A DNA stretch of 64,000 nt from Siphonodentalium dalli (GCA_032622095.1 CP136066.1:102443319-102507318); one strand, 5' to 3'; positions 50,601-59,664 are shown, numbered from the stretch's first letter. A program made the numbers and translations. The notes: generated by a model not told the origin, from the sequence alone.

Positions 50601-52538
50601 CACTTTGGATTTGGGTGAATATTCCTCAACTCAGGTATACTAGGAATTCTAGCCCGGGTATCTCCTACTCCTATATGCGTGGGTGGAATTATAGTATCAA
50701 TAACACCCACTGATTCGAAACAGACATTACGTGATTAGCGTCAATTTGGCTTTGATCGGATTATACATTATACCGGTATTTGGGAAAAAAACGCCATATC
50801 GGGCAAAATCATCGGATCAGGAATGCATATTATGGTCTAAATGTATAAACTCACATCAAGATGCCCATGTTTTCCACAGAGATATGTGGTGAAATGTCGA
50901 AAATTTAGCAAAATTTCACATTTCGGTCGCCATTTTGGTCGGCATGCATATTGGATTTTGGAGTTGGATTTTTGACTAATTTTAAGCGTGGTATACAAGC
51001 ATAACGAATCAAATGTGATATTATATTTACTGTAATGGCGAGCAAAGAGACCTGCATGGTACATATATCAAGCAAAATGTATGAAAATGGCCGAAAAAAT
51101 TAGAAGAGACAAAAAATTTAGTAGAGTGAAGTTACAAGTCATGTGAGTGCAAAGGTCGACCAATATCTCATGGATTAGTATAATTGAGGAATAGCAGGAC
51201 TTTCTCATTCGTTTTTATCTTTGTTATGTAATATAAAAACTAACCACACACAAGTAACGTGAGCTTGTAAAGGGCATAAAACACATATATCATACATTTT
51301 TTTATTTAAGGTTATCTTCTGCTGTTTCGTGCAAAGTGACGTAATCTACATTAATTTGAGAGCCTGTTACAAACAAATTACTTTTACCAGCCTCAATGAA
51401 AACTGTACAGAACTTTTCGGAATGTCATATTTTAACATGCACGGACGATTAACTGTTTATTTGAATGTTTGATTATGACAGAAAGAATGCGTTAGTGTTT
51501 TGTGAAACTAAAGAGGATTACAGATCACTTTCAATATATCACTGCTGACCGTTAGGTTGTTATTTATTATTATGGAGATTCGTTGATCGAGATTCCCTTT
51601 GTAGTGTCTCTATGTCCTAGTCGGCATACGTAACTGATAGTCCAACTTCTACAATGTTTTATGACCATAAATTCACATCCCAAAATGTTTGCCAAATGAT
51701 TTTTTTTTTGCCAAATGAAATATGTTTTCCATTGGTAAATATGGCAAGCGTCAGCGCGCGAACCGTGAAGCCATGTGTGTTATTTTTATAGCTATAGGTA
51801 TTAACGTTGGACGACTCCAGATCCACAGGTCCCCAAAAGAAAAATTGACCCCACCCCCAATAGTACTTAATCCTATATTAGTACTATTGGGGTGGGGTCA
51901 ATTTTTATTTTAAGTTGGGGACCTTTGTCCAGATATGGTTATACAGAAAAACAGAACCACATAATTAAAACAAACATTTTTGGACGATAACGGAATAAGT
52001 TACAACCAATCTATTTGATGTGAACATTTGCAAAGTTAATATAAGTGATTCCCGGATTCAGAAGTAATATTTAGAAGGTGCACTAAATTACTAACAGGAA
52101 GTGACAAATATGATTATCGGGATATAAGGTAGGACACATACGTTTATCATATTTGAAGAGCATGCCAGTTATTAAGATTCCACGCACTGTAACTGCTGTT
52201 AAAAAGTCTTATAACAAAATAGTTTATAAATATAAACAAACATCCCATCCCTTTAATGACAATGCCACTATATTAAAGGGATGGGTAAGTATAGTTGTTG
52301 ACTGCTTTAATGAGAATGTTTAACTTGCAGATATACCAATATCGATTATAACATGCATCACCCCAACAGTTCTGTCAACATCTCAAGATTATGTGGCGCA
52401 CTGGTGTGATGATCAATTATCTAATATTTGCTAAACGCACCAAAAGCCTCGCTATAAACACACCAAAATATCTAGTAAATGTGAAAAAAGGGGCAACATA
52501 CCCCATTACTCACCGAAGATGCCAAGGAAATGCCGCAT
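20611..52538 (-). CDS. Secreted trypsin-like serine protease (S1 family), complete, 6 exons
   Basis: Coding exons on the - strand: 52538-52514, 48577-48367, 25123-24990, 23907-23755, 22312-22134 and 20787-20611 (TAA). All are GT-AG, phases match, and they sum to 879 nt or 292 residues. Residues 1-17 ([17 protein letters not shown]) look like a signal peptide. A short propeptide ends in RVKR and is followed by VVGG (26-29), the expected activation site. The catalytic triad is His76 in LTAAHC, Asp130 in EHDLSLILL and Ser237 in GDSGGP. Asp231, six residues before the serine, predicts cleavage after Arg/Lys, and glycines equivalent to 216 and 226 are kept. Cysteines for the four core disulphides (42-58, 136-201, 168-182, 191-220 in chymotrypsin numbering) are all present. 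A propeptide Cys19 has no obvious partner. Intron 2 is 23.2 kb and full of repeats. The sequence does not show whether its role is digestive, immune or another. Confidence 0.93.
21173..21232. repeat. Near-perfect 60-bp hairpin in protease intron 5
   Basis: TTCAATGGAAGGGGAATAAC at the left and GTTATTCCCCTTCCATTGGAA at the right fold with a very short loop. The same left arm recurs at 54977, so it belongs to a dispersed element. Confidence 0.6.
21494..21710. mobile_element. MITE family D, complete copy
   Basis: A palindrome with ends TACAGTAATGCCCTAAGTAA and TTAAGGCATTACTGTA and arms of about 100 bases meeting at an ACTGAGAGCTTTC centre. TA at the tips suggests a mariner-like origin. It lies in protease intron 5. 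Confidence 0.7.
22354..22525. mobile_element. MITE family D, right arm truncated
   Basis: The left arm and centre are present. The right arm stops at GACTAAATCC and is followed by a fragment with a (CATA)n tract at 22563-22601. It starts 42 bases upstream of protease exon 5. Confidence 0.6.
22785..22892. mobile_element. Palindromic MITE family E, copy 1
   Basis: CAGAATGAGGTCCCCAGAGG at the left with the inverse CACTCTCTGTGGACTTCATT at the right. Related copies or halves occur at 23140-23215, 36141-36243 and 36449-36540. Confidence 0.5.
24000..24906. other. Protease intron 3, nothing recognised
   Basis: A/T-rich non-coding sequence between protease exons 3 and 4. I see no repeat, inverted structure or further exon. 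Confidence 0.5.
25393..25578. mobile_element. MITE family D, complete but shortened copy
   Basis: Both TACAGTAATGCCC ends are present. The centre is collapsed to AGTCTCAGTGAGAGC, removing part of the left arm. Confidence 0.65.
26330..27425. mobile_element. Dispersed repeat with internal tandem units
   Basis: The head TGCTCCCGACTTGAAGTCGG forms a hairpin. Two block types follow several times: TGGGCAGATTTAGCTGATAT...ATGGGGGAACAGCTACATGC (at about 26430, 26605 and 26943) and GGGTTTCCAGATGATAGCG (about 26742 and 27087). It ends near CCACGCGCGACAGCGTACCT. The blocks are open in some frames, but the repetition argues against coding. Confidence 0.55.
27840..29001. mobile_element. 1.16 kb terminal-inverted-repeat transposon, non-autonomous
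   Basis: The ends GACACACTATAAAGTGTATG and its inverse ATACACTTTATAGTGTGTC have about 120 bp of inverted arm. Inside, an AGTCGTCTCGGTATC...GATACCGAGAC block of about 115 bp occurs twice (28508-28623, 28748-28862), and the left arm sequence recurs in part at 28020-28280. No transposase frame is seen. Confidence 0.65.
29120..29899 (-). pseudogene. Non-LTR retrotransposon reverse transcriptase, C-terminal part, frameshifted
   Basis: Reads, across at least two frame changes, [75 protein letters not shown] and [13 protein letters not shown]. These are typical of the thumb and C-terminal region of Jockey/CR1-like reverse transcriptases. It is the downstream part of the element whose palm fragment lies at 35553-35700; the two are separated by the palindromic insertion. 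Confidence 0.75.
30093..30760. repeat. Tandem ~370-bp units in the left palindrome arm
   Basis: GCTGTATTTAATCGTTGTAA...CAAAATGGCCGCCGAAAAAT...CATTAGTAAATGGCAATG occurs twice (from about 30098 and 30464), with a partial third start at 30780. The mirror copies are at 34690-35370. Short frames in both arms translate similarly because of this repetition. Confidence 0.65.
31660..32815 (+). repeat. Minisatellite of ~42-bp units, left arm
   Basis: Irregular units of the type GTATACAGGGAGTTACTGTA-TGGTCATGAATGATGTGAATAG, varying in length and sequence, fill the inner left arm. The inverse units fill the inner right arm. Confidence 0.7.
32948..33850 (-). repeat. Minisatellite of ~42-bp units, right arm (inverted)
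   Basis: CTATTCACCTCACC-type units ending CACTCCCTGTATAC are the reverse complement of the left minisatellite. The array is about 250 bases shorter than the left one, so the two have changed copy number independently. Confidence 0.7.
35553..35700 (-). pseudogene. Reverse transcriptase palm fragment (non-LTR)
   Basis: Reads [14 protein letters not shown] then [19 protein letters not shown]. This is the conserved FINDLP...ADD catalytic region of Jockey/CR1-like reverse transcriptases, with the first position of the ADD motif changed to TDD. The sequence stops exactly at the palindrome tip and resumes at 29899. Confidence 0.75.
36141..36540. mobile_element. Two palindromic MITE family E copies
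   Basis: Copies at 36141-36243 and 36449-36540 share CAGAATGAGGTCC...AGGGTGAATTTAGTGATGC and its inverse. Spacing and centres differ. Confidence 0.5.
36828..36934 (+). repeat. Left 107-bp direct repeat flanking the 55-bp satellite
   Basis: CAGATCACAATGGTTATATA...GAATGGCATGCCAGACCAAA is repeated almost exactly at 38355-38461. Its last 20 bases are the reverse complement of the satellite's TTTGGTCTGGCATGCCATTC. Confidence 0.75.
37040..37250. mobile_element. Two left-half MITE family D fragments
   Basis: Fragments at 37040-37093 and 37143-37250 start TACAGTAATGCCC / TACAGTAATTCCC. The second covers the whole left arm to AAAGCTCTCAGTGA and then passes directly into the 55-bp satellite. Confidence 0.6.
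37253..38340 (+). repeat. 55-bp satellite, about 20 units, with higher-order pattern
   Basis: The unit TCTGGCATGCCATTCCACCC...GACAACCAGCCGGGGGTATT-TAATTTGG occurs about 20 times. Variants differ at CCAATG/CCAGTG/CCAAGG and GGGGG/GGGCG/GGTGG. The order of six consecutive variants (units 6-11) recurs exactly in units 14-19, showing a ~440-bp higher-order duplication. Confidence 0.85.
38355..38461 (+). repeat. Right 107-bp direct repeat flanking the 55-bp satellite
   Basis: Matches 36828-36934 with a few substitutions, in the same orientation. It is joined to the degenerate last satellite unit. Confidence 0.75.
38984..39737. repeat. Direct repeat of ~270 bp with CTATTCCGAAGGTTC units
   Basis: 38984-39254 and 39466-39737 share a cluster of ~15-bp CTATTCCGAAGGTTC units, then GTTAATTCTATATTCTAAAG and GTGATTTTGTTTTGTTTTCG. 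They are separated by about 210 bp of unrelated DNA. Confidence 0.6.
40205..40769 (+). mobile_element. Helitron-like unit, decayed 3' end
   Basis: Four ~130-bp repeats with GATACCTATGGATACTTTTG and TTTTGGACGGGTCAAATCG, then GGGAAACAGCCCGGGCGAAG-TCGGGCCCATCAGCTTG. The terminal CTAG has become CTTG, and the 5' TC end is not clear. Confidence 0.5.
41000..42780. other. Intron interval without recognisable genes
   Basis: A/T-rich sequence inside protease intron 2. There are short TTGGAA-rich repeats at 41930-42170 and a (TA)n at 42059-42073. No coding or mobile signature was identified. Confidence 0.4.
42813..43111. mobile_element. Inverted-repeat element, family F, short copy
   Basis: GCTGAAGGGGTCTCTCTCAC at the left and GTGAGAGTGACCCCTTCAGC at the right, with GGGTACACAGG blocks inside. 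Internally deleted relative to 57073-57934. Confidence 0.6.
45085..45564. mobile_element. MITE family C, complete copy
   Basis: TTAAAGGTACTCAACCCG at the left and CGGGTTGAGTACCTTTAA at the right, bounded by TTAA, with GTTGTTG-like and TCGAGGAACCC blocks. Confidence 0.65.
45804..48348 (+). mobile_element. Head-to-tail array of three Helitron-like units
   Basis: Units are 45804-46453, 46454-47866 and 47867-48348. Each starts TCTA(N)TATATATTTTG and ends CTAG, with a CCCGGACGAAGTCGG-like hairpin just upstream in the first and last. The base before the array is A and the base after it is T. The middle unit has a ~200-bp internal duplication (46459-46654 / 46655-46860) and one ~118-bp CGTCGCACGGGCTCGG-type repeat block in reverse. 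The last unit ends 17 bases from the donor of protease exon 2. Confidence 0.7.
48607..48690. mobile_element. One end of inverted-repeat family G next to protease exon 2
   Basis: ACCACCCCTGGTCCTTC and CTATGATGTTAGTGGTCCTG match the termini of the elements at 54739-55864 and 60617-61392. It lies in protease intron 1, just upstream of the exon 2 acceptor. Confidence 0.45.
48931..49356 (-). CDS. Uncertain reading frame with a C-terminal membrane-like segment
   Basis: An open frame in protease intron 1, same strand. The first ATG, at about 49312, gives about 127 residues. The C terminus ([19 protein letters not shown] then YTIY) is strongly hydrophobic. A second shorter frame lies upstream on the same strand at 50036-49812. 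No homology is recognised. Such lengths can arise by chance in 64 kb. Confidence 0.2.
   Translation of the reverse strand: MTCNTKNADLVDGSMVRQFTNSVNALTYLGNSGTKFVGFLIHLDGCLSAKTVEDHIMQPHCLIAIIVTSSSRLVEELPAEKNSTNGASLWTCVTIVAHIYAAPTPGVCFRHKILCVSVGFFGFGVAIFIVFYTIYTSSVKG
51830..51930. repeat. ~100-bp palindrome in protease intron 1
   Basis: AGGTCCCC...AATTGACCCCACCCCCAATA-GTACT and its inverse AGTACTATTGGGGTGGGGTC...GGGGACCT fold over a short loop. Probably a MITE. Confidence 0.55.
52247..52287. repeat. Short hairpin
   Basis: CCCATCCCTTTAAT and ATTAAAGGGATGGG flank a 13-base loop. Confidence 0.6.
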
Positions 52539-52705
52539 TTTCTTTCTACACAAACTCCTAAATCGTGTCCAATTCCAAAGTTAGAAAACCAGGCGCGTTC
52601 GTTTATCTCAAGACATGATTGCGTAAATGTTTACACAATGTGTTAATCTCGTTTAGCTTGCTCCCACTTTGGCAGAACCAGACTCATATGTTGTATAATC
52701 CAAGA

Positions 52706-52711
52706 TTTATA
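52706..52711 (-). promoter_or_regulatory. TATA-like box upstream of the protease
   Basis: TATAAA on the - strand, about 170 bases upstream of the protease ATG at 52538. The position suits a short 5' UTR, but the flanking DNA is A/T-rich and the match could be chance. Confidence 0.25.
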
Positions 52712-52941
52712 AAAAAAAAGAAAACGTGGGTTCAATGACTGCGTAATATGAAAATGGTAGGCAACTTGATCCAAGGGTTTTTAATGGGGTTTACTGTGAC
52801 GACAGATAAGTAAGACATTATATACGAACGTGGTTATGTATAAGTATATCTCGGTTAACGATAATACTAAACCACGAAGCCAACCAAAACCAACCCACAA
52901 GTCAAACCACCAAAGATTGCTTTTACACATCCCGATTTGTT

Positions 52942-53301
52942 TTGGTTATTGGAGTTTATCGACCGTTTAAATCAGCCGCTTTGCCATACACGACGTTGTC
53001 AGTTTTGCGAGTGGGGGAATATAAGACTGCGAAAATGGTTAATATTTCACCGGGAAATCACCCCACTGAGCGTAGAAACCACCGACCCCGGGAAGCAACT
53101 GACAAACTTGCCCAGATACACGAATCAGATTACCTTCCTTTGTGTGTATCACAAATCAGCGCCAATATCGAGATTAGAACCAGCTGGAAGGCTTACGGTG
53201 ACGTAATTCACATTCCACCTTACTACAAGTCCCGATGCATTGGGGTGGTCTATCATTCATCTGGATCGAGGGATGTTCAGGAAATAGTAGCAGACCAATA
53301 G
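52942..53301 (+). CDS. Overlapping open frames, possible unknown gene or remnant
   Basis: Two + strand frames stay open over the same DNA: 52937-53206 and 52942-53301. The latter has an ATG at 53035 giving 89 residues. The block is more G/C-rich than its surroundings and lies upstream of, and divergent from, the protease start. I recognise neither product, see no clear splice sites and cannot tell which frame, if any, is coding. Confidence 0.22.
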   Translation: MVIGVYRPFKSAALPYTTLSVLRVGEYKTAKMVNISPGNHPTERRNHRPREATDKLAQIHESDYLPLCVSQISANIEIRTSWKAYGDVIHIPPYYKSRCIGVVYHSSGSRDVQEIVADQ

Positions 53302-53987
53302 AAAAGTACATGATTGCTATTCCATATACTCAATCCGATGATTCGATGATCCCCATATTAGTGGGGTGACTTAGCAACTTTTTTGTGCATTTTTTATTAA
53401 AAGCATGAAACTTCACACATATGTAGGCTAAGGTGTTGTGATCAAAATAAGAGTTGGACCCCAGCCAGAAAATGACCCAGTTTTGAGTTATGACGTCATC
53501 ATCTCGTAGAGAGCGTTTAGTGTTCCGAGATTCCACTTACTAATTTCAATCTCTTGTGGGCAGATGGATATTAACATATGGGAGGTAATTATTGATGTAT
53601 TCTATCCAGGAGATGTCTGTCTTTCATTTAAGACGACTGATGGCCATAAAAATCAAAGATGGTTGCCAAAATGGGGACCAATATGACTTCTATGATTTTT
53701 TCGAAATATTGAAAATCTTCTAATTTTTTTTCTGAGATTGCTTAGCATATTAGAGATATTTTACTGTCTATCATAAGAACAATCATATAAGAACAATTTG
53801 GAGTCATTTGTAAGAAAAAAGAGTTGGAAAGAGCCGTATATTTGGAGATGGAATCAACAGGTATGAAAATTGACATATTTCATTAATAATTCTCGATGAT
53901 GACTTTTGCATCAACACAGTAATTTCAATCTCTTGTGAACAGGTGAATATAAACACATGATCAGTAATAATTGATACATTATATCAT

Positions 53988-54370
53988 CAGATTCCAACAA
54001 CAACATTTTTTTAATTGCCGAATCAGTTATCAGAATCGATTATTTGCCCAAATATAATGATAACCACAGTCAACTATAGTATAAAATTGACCAATTCCTG
54101 TTATATATCAACATTTTGTTCAACGAAATTTTGCCGGTTTGTCAAATATATGACACAAAAAAGCCACATGATTTTAGAGTTATCCATCTTCATCCGTAAT
54201 TTGGTCCAAGACCGTCTTCTCGTCGACTGTTTACTGGGCCACTTAAAATTATCGGTGGTGAAAAATAATAGACTTAAAAAATCGATATCTGATCACTGAG
54301 TTTTGATGGATGGGTTCCTCGACTGGAATCAAATATGTTTTACCCCCGAAGCCAAGGAAATAGTAATTTT
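53988..54370. mobile_element. MITE family C, decayed ends
   Basis: Contains CCAACAACAACATTTTTTTA, TAGAGTTATCCATC, GATGGGTTCCTCGACT and CCCCGAAGCCAAGGAAATAG in the order seen in complete copies. Terminal TTAA is not recognisable. Confidence 0.5.
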
Positions 54371-54738
54371 GCGAACGTTAATTCGGAGTCTGCATCTTTA
54401 GTATGTGGGAAATGTTCAAATAATAAGTTCAACAAACGGCCTATACTATATGTGGCATATCATATGAACACTTCCTTCCCGTCGATGAGTATAACTAGCA
54501 AAGAAATGGTTAAAGTGGCGTGAAACAGAAACTATGAAGACCTTCCGACGTTTCGTCATTATATCTGCTGTTTATTTGGGGGGGGGGGGGGGGGGGGGTC
54601 AGTGCATGGTTTTTTCCACAACCTTGTTTCTGCGTAGAAATGTCAAATGTGAACAAAAGCGCCCCATATTCATAGTATATTTTACGAAATATTGAATGGT
54701 TTAATTCGCCAATATACATCATTACATTGGAGTTGAAT

Positions 54739-55864
54739 CACCCCTGCATGGTTAGGTGATCCTGCTATGATGTTGGTGGGTCCTGCTGAATTGCTATGAT
54801 GCCGGTATAGGGTAAAGCGTTGCTGACTTTATATACCATTTGAAAGAGGAAATTCCAAAACATTGTATTATCAACTTATCCGGTGTAATAAACAATGAAT
54901 ATGTTGGTTTTATTGTGGTACCGACGTGTTTTATGTCCATAAGTTTCTTATGGACTGTACTGCAGTTTATTATTTTCAATGGAAGGGGAATAACTGGATA
55001 TCTTAGTTTGAATTATGTTGCATTTATGGGCACCTTCTGAGACGTTCCAAATGATGATGAATTATAGTATTTTAATCATGTTTTATGTCATAGATTGTTA
55101 TTAAAACCGTATACACCAAGGCACTATAAAAACAATAATCGGTGACTCGAAAATTAAATGGGCCTTTAAAATATTTCACAATATACATATTTTTGAATGT
55201 TTTATTCACTCACATGGTGGCTTCTCATTGATTTGTTCAGATCATTCGATCACGGCGATAATTACAACTTTAAAGGTACTCAATCCGATTTGAGGCTCCT
55301 AAATTACTATTTCTTTGGCTTAGGGGGTAAAACATATTTGATTCGAGTCGATGAACCCACCCGTCAAAGCTCAGAGTGATCAGATATCGATTTTTGAAGT
55401 TTGTTATTTCTCGAGATGTGTAATAATATGTGGCCCAGAAACACGTGGTCAAACGGAGGGTCTCGGACAAAATTGCGGATGAAGAATGGATAACTCTAAA
55501 ATCAAGTGGTAATACGGTCAAATTTCGTGATACTGCGTATAGTGATAATACGGCCATATTTTGTTGAACAAAATGTTGATAAATAACAAGTTTTGGGAAA
55601 TTTGATACCATAGTTGACAGTTGTTAGCATTATTTTGTTGCAATAAATCGATTCTGATAACTAAAGCGTATTTTGAAGAAATGTTGTTGTTGTTGTTGTA
55701 TCTTGATGGCATGAGGACCTTCTGATCGGATTGAGTACCTTTAAATAAAATAACGGCATACTTGTTCATGACAGCATCGCTTTAGCCTATACCAGCGCCA
55801 TATAAATTCAGCAGGACCCACCAGCATCATGGCAAATTAACAGGACCACTCTATAACTAGGGTG
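54739..55864. mobile_element. Inverted-repeat transposon, family G, host of a nested MITE
   Basis: CACCCCTGCATGG...GGGTCCTGCTGAATTGCTAT at the left and the inverse AGCAGGACCCACCAGCATCA...CTAGGGTG at the right. A complete family C MITE (55270-55744) sits inside, and the hairpin arm seen at 21173 recurs at 54977. Confidence 0.55.
55270..55744. mobile_element. MITE family C, complete copy nested in family G
   Basis: TTAAAGGTACTCAATCCGAT to ATCGGATTGAGTACCTTTAA with TTAA at both tips. Confidence 0.7.
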
Positions 55865-56207
55865 TGAACATCAGGCAGTTTCCGGCCTGCATTCCAAGGG
55901 TAGCGTGTCTCGTGTCAAAATCCGAAATAAATAGGATCACGCCGTCGAAATGTCAAAATGCCCAGCGGGGACCAACCTGGTAATTTAAGGATCATAAGCC
56001 TACGCGGTTCCCTCCCTTCATCCCCCGAGAAGTATGAATTAGTGTTAGGTTAATCGGTTTATAATTTCACCACGCACACTGGCAGTGGTCCAGGGCTGGG
56101 GTACCAAGCACCGAATACTATATATTAATTGTGCCAGAGAGTCGGTGTTTATAAGTTCCTGGTTGTGTTTACGATTTTCGGATTAATTCTTTGATATTTC
56201 TTTGATA

Positions 56208-59200
56208 ATGGCGCGACTATACGTTATTGTGGTTGTTTGGGAATCGTTATTATCTGTGGGTTTATTACATAACTGGTAAGATACACACATAGTCCGTATA
56301 ACATCACACATGGAAACTGTCATAGTGACGTGATTTGAATATTCACTATATAATAATAGAGCTATGGCATCTCAGATGCACGGGTGATTTTAAGTTAGCA
56401 TGCAATAGTACCTAAGACACCGGGCCAAATGAACTTAGAAATGCTTGTTGCCAAGGCAAAGTGACAAGAATATATGAAACTGAAATCAGACTGCACATTA
56501 CCTTTAAATTGGGTTCACTTGAAATAATACCATAGTCTGAAAAACAACTATCATAAACATGTACATGAAAAAATATTCTGAAATTCATATGCAGACCAGT
56601 TGAGACTAAAATATTGGAGAATTATCAATAATTAATATAAGATCAAAGTTTATCAATTTCTTCATGTTCTTCTTAGTTGTGATTTGTATACAGACTTATA
56701 AATTGTTGCGAGACGCGAGTGCCTTTGTTCCCTTTAAATGTGTACCCGTGGATAGATACCTTCAGTTATAACATATAGAAAATAATTTAACACATCATTT
56801 TGCTTTGTTTTCCTGAAAACGAAAAGTGACATATAAACAAGACCTATATATCTATACCAAAGAATGTCATTTTGTCACAAGTTATATAAAAAAAATTAAC
56901 AAAACCATTATTTATGTTATTTCTTCTAAAACATCGAAACACTTTGAAACACATTGATATAATTTCAATATAAAAGAAGATATAGTCTTTCAGAAAGAAG
57001 TTCTATATTCCAAATGTGTTATTTTATCATAAAATAATTTTTCATAAAAAATTAGCCTAGAACCCTAAATAGGGCTGAAGGGGTCACTCTCACCAAAACA
57101 AGTGCTGAAGGGTACACAGGTTTTGAAAATGTCATGAAGGGTACTCATGTTTTGAAATCTGGATCTAAAAGACGATCAGTTATCGGGTCTGTCTTTTTTT
57201 TCTCTTATATACAGGGGGGGGGGGTCGGAAAAAAAATTCAGGCATGTATGGCATTTTTTCCCTTTCGAAAATTTTTTGTACCCACCCACCCCCACCGCCA
57301 ATTTTTTTTCCCTTTCGGCAGTTTTTTCCGACCATTTTTTGACACCCACCCCCCTTTTAACACTAAAACAGAGATTTGCGGGGGGAAATTCCCTGTAAAC
57401 AGCTGTATATGAATTTCTGTGCATACTATTTAGCATGGATGTTAACATGGACATGTAAATAGGAATGAGTCATTTTGAGGTCATTCGGCCAAAAAAACAT
57501 GGCTGCCAGCGGCCATCTTGGATTTCAAAATTTGCAACAAAATACAACACGGTAACTGCCTGCAGTCAGTTTACCAGTTAGAATTACATTATTTCTCTCA
57601 TTCAAAGTGGTTTTGAAGCCCAACTCATTGCCAAAACCCTAAAAAAATAAGCAAAAATTGCTTGTTGGTGACTTTGATCACCCACCCACCCCGGCATACG
57701 TGCCGGAATTTTTGTTCACCCCCCCCCCCCCCTGTATATAAGAGGAAACACATTTACGTTCCAATGAAAATTAAAATGAACTGAAAACAAACTGCTGATG
57801 GGCGCAAGACTTCCAGGGACATGGTTGAAGTAACTGCGTTAGTGCTTATCACAAACCCTGTGTACCCTTCCGCACATTTTCAATACCTGTGTACCCTTCA
57901 GCGCTTTTTTTTGGTGAGATTGACCCCTTCAGCCTAGATCATGCCACGAATCTCTACTCTGGCTAACGCCCGTAGAGATCATATTCCCCCGTACAAAACC
58001 TTGGAACTTTTTGAAGTTTTGACAGGAAATCTTATAAAGTCGACACAATCACGCGGGAAATATATTTCTTAGTTATTATATGTTTCTTAATAATGTACTT
58101 CACTGAAGGTGAAGGTCCCCACTCAAAATTCATTTATTTTCTCTGACTTTTGTGAGCCGATATCGCAATAAAAAAAACATCGAATTAATTACCAATGTTA
58201 AAAAAGTTCCCAAGTTTTGTACTGATGGAATGTGATCTCTACGGGCGAAACGCCATAGTAGATATGCATTGCATGATCTACTTTAAATATAACGACTTCA
58301 AAATATGTACTACATGTATACCGAAAATGTCAAAGAATTTATAGATCTGGTCTTCGTCATGCCGAAGCCATTCAAACTGACATGCACTATGTTTATCGGG
58401 GACTCAGCCGAGAGAACGTTGCATGGGTATAAACCACCAAGTGTACTATTTTGACACATGCATGCATGGCGCATAGTTATGCAGCCAGACGAGCCAGTGT
58501 AGAATTGCATTTCAAATGTCAACTTGTGTTTGCAGCGTTTTCGCACAGAAACTAGACTTAACGGCGTATGAATATCACAGAAAGTTCCACAAGAACCTAG
58601 ATCTCGGACAATGCCCTACGAGATATGTATTGCCCGACTCGGGGAAGCCCGCCAAACAGGGATGGTGAGTTAAATTAACCCTGCTTTACAATCTCTCTAC
58701 GACACAAAATACAGATATATATATCTTATATACTTAAAGGTACTCAATCCGATCAGACGCTCCTAAATTACTATTTCTTTGGCTTCGGGGGTAAAAAATA
58801 TTTTATTCGGGTCGAGGAACCCACCCATCAAAGCTCAGAATGATGATTAGATATCGATGTTTGAAGTTTGCTGTTTCTATTGTTTGTGGACCAGATCTTG
58901 TCCATGACCACGTGCTCAAACGGACAAATTGCGGTTGTAAGATGGATAACTCGAAAATCAAGTGGGTTCCTCGACTCGAATCAAATATTTTGTTACCCCC
59001 GAAGCCAAATAAATAGTAATTTAGGAGCGTCTGATCGGATTGAGTACCTTTAAAATAACCTACGCAGTCATAGTAATTAGCAATTTTACTTTCAGACGTG
59101 AGACAAATACTCTTTGTCAATCCTTTTTTTAGAAGTAGGAAGTTGCCAAACCCCCCCCTCCATCTCTTGGTACACGTGATTCCATCATGCATGGCATTCC

Positions 59201-59514
59201 TCTGCAGGGTCCTATATACTATAGATTCCGAACACGTGTGATTTGAGTCGCAGAGAACGTTTATCGGTATAATCTTGTAATGCGAGACTTTTGAGCTATA
59301 GTAATCGAGCAAATATATTCTTGTAAATCACTTGCATTTTTTATTGGAATTTAATACTAACCGATTACTCTTTGTTCACAACATCCATCGGCGTGAAATC
59401 ACTTTATATGATCTTCTCAGTGAGCCATCTTTAACTGCATGGGATTCATTTCATCCGCGAACTGATCAGTTTTGGGGGCGATGTGCCCTATATAACACTC
59501 CATCTTTTTTGTAA
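56208..59514 (+). CDS. Predicted small secreted protein, 96 residues, 3 exons, unknown family
   Basis: Exons are 56208-56275 (ATG, donor GTAAGA), 58536-58664 (acceptor after a TTGTGTTTGCAG tract, donor GTGAGT) and 59421-59514 (acceptor after ATCTTCTCAG, stop TAA). Phases match at both junctions (TG+C and TG+T). The first 22 residues, MARLYVIVVVWES then LLSVGLLHN, are hydrophobic, and the joined sequence continues CVFA-QKLDL, so a signal peptidase site after VFA is plausible. The mature part (about 70 residues) has three cysteines, in GQCPTRY, KQGCEPS and GRCALY, and is rich in Tyr, His, Phe and Trp. I do not recognise the family. The intron 1 repeats (57073-58281) and intron 2 MITE (58734-59053) fall wholly within introns. 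It could be a truncated relative of a larger secreted protein. Confidence 0.6.
57073..57934. mobile_element. Inverted-repeat element, family F, ~860 bp
   Basis: GGCTGAAGGGGTCACTCTCA...TGAAGGGTACACAGG at the left and its inverse at the right. Poly-G (57216) and poly-C (57720) tracts lie at mirror positions inside. It lies wholly within intron 1 of the small secreted gene. Confidence 0.65.
57939..58281. mobile_element. Inverted-repeat MITE, family H
   Basis: TAGATCATGCCACGAATCTC...CCCGTAGAGATCATATTCC at the left and GGAATGTGATCTCTACGGGC...ATTGCATGATCTA at the right. A left-end relative is at 25708-25770 in the protease intron. Confidence 0.6.
58734..59053. mobile_element. MITE family C, complete copy
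   Basis: TTAAAGGTACTCAATCCGAT to ATCGGATTGAGTACCTTTAA, bounded by TTAA, within intron 2 of the small secreted gene. Confidence 0.7.
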
Positions 59515-59658
59515 TTCTATAGTATACTGGAATTGTCTATCTTAGCAACAAAACAAGAACTCGCTTGATGGGCTGATGAATACCAACTGAGGGACTTCCA
59601 CATTACAGCGATAACACAGGTTTACACAGCATTGGTTCAAAACACGCTTGTCCTCATC

Positions 59659-59664
59659 AATAAA
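59659..59664 (+). promoter_or_regulatory. Candidate polyadenylation signal for the small secreted gene
   Basis: AATAAA about 145 bases after the stop at 59514, on the same strand. Confidence 0.4.

Noticed and set aside
58803-59312. 169-codon - strand frame
   Set aside because: Most of it is the translation of a family C MITE (GTQSDQTLLNYY...), which also appears in other copies.
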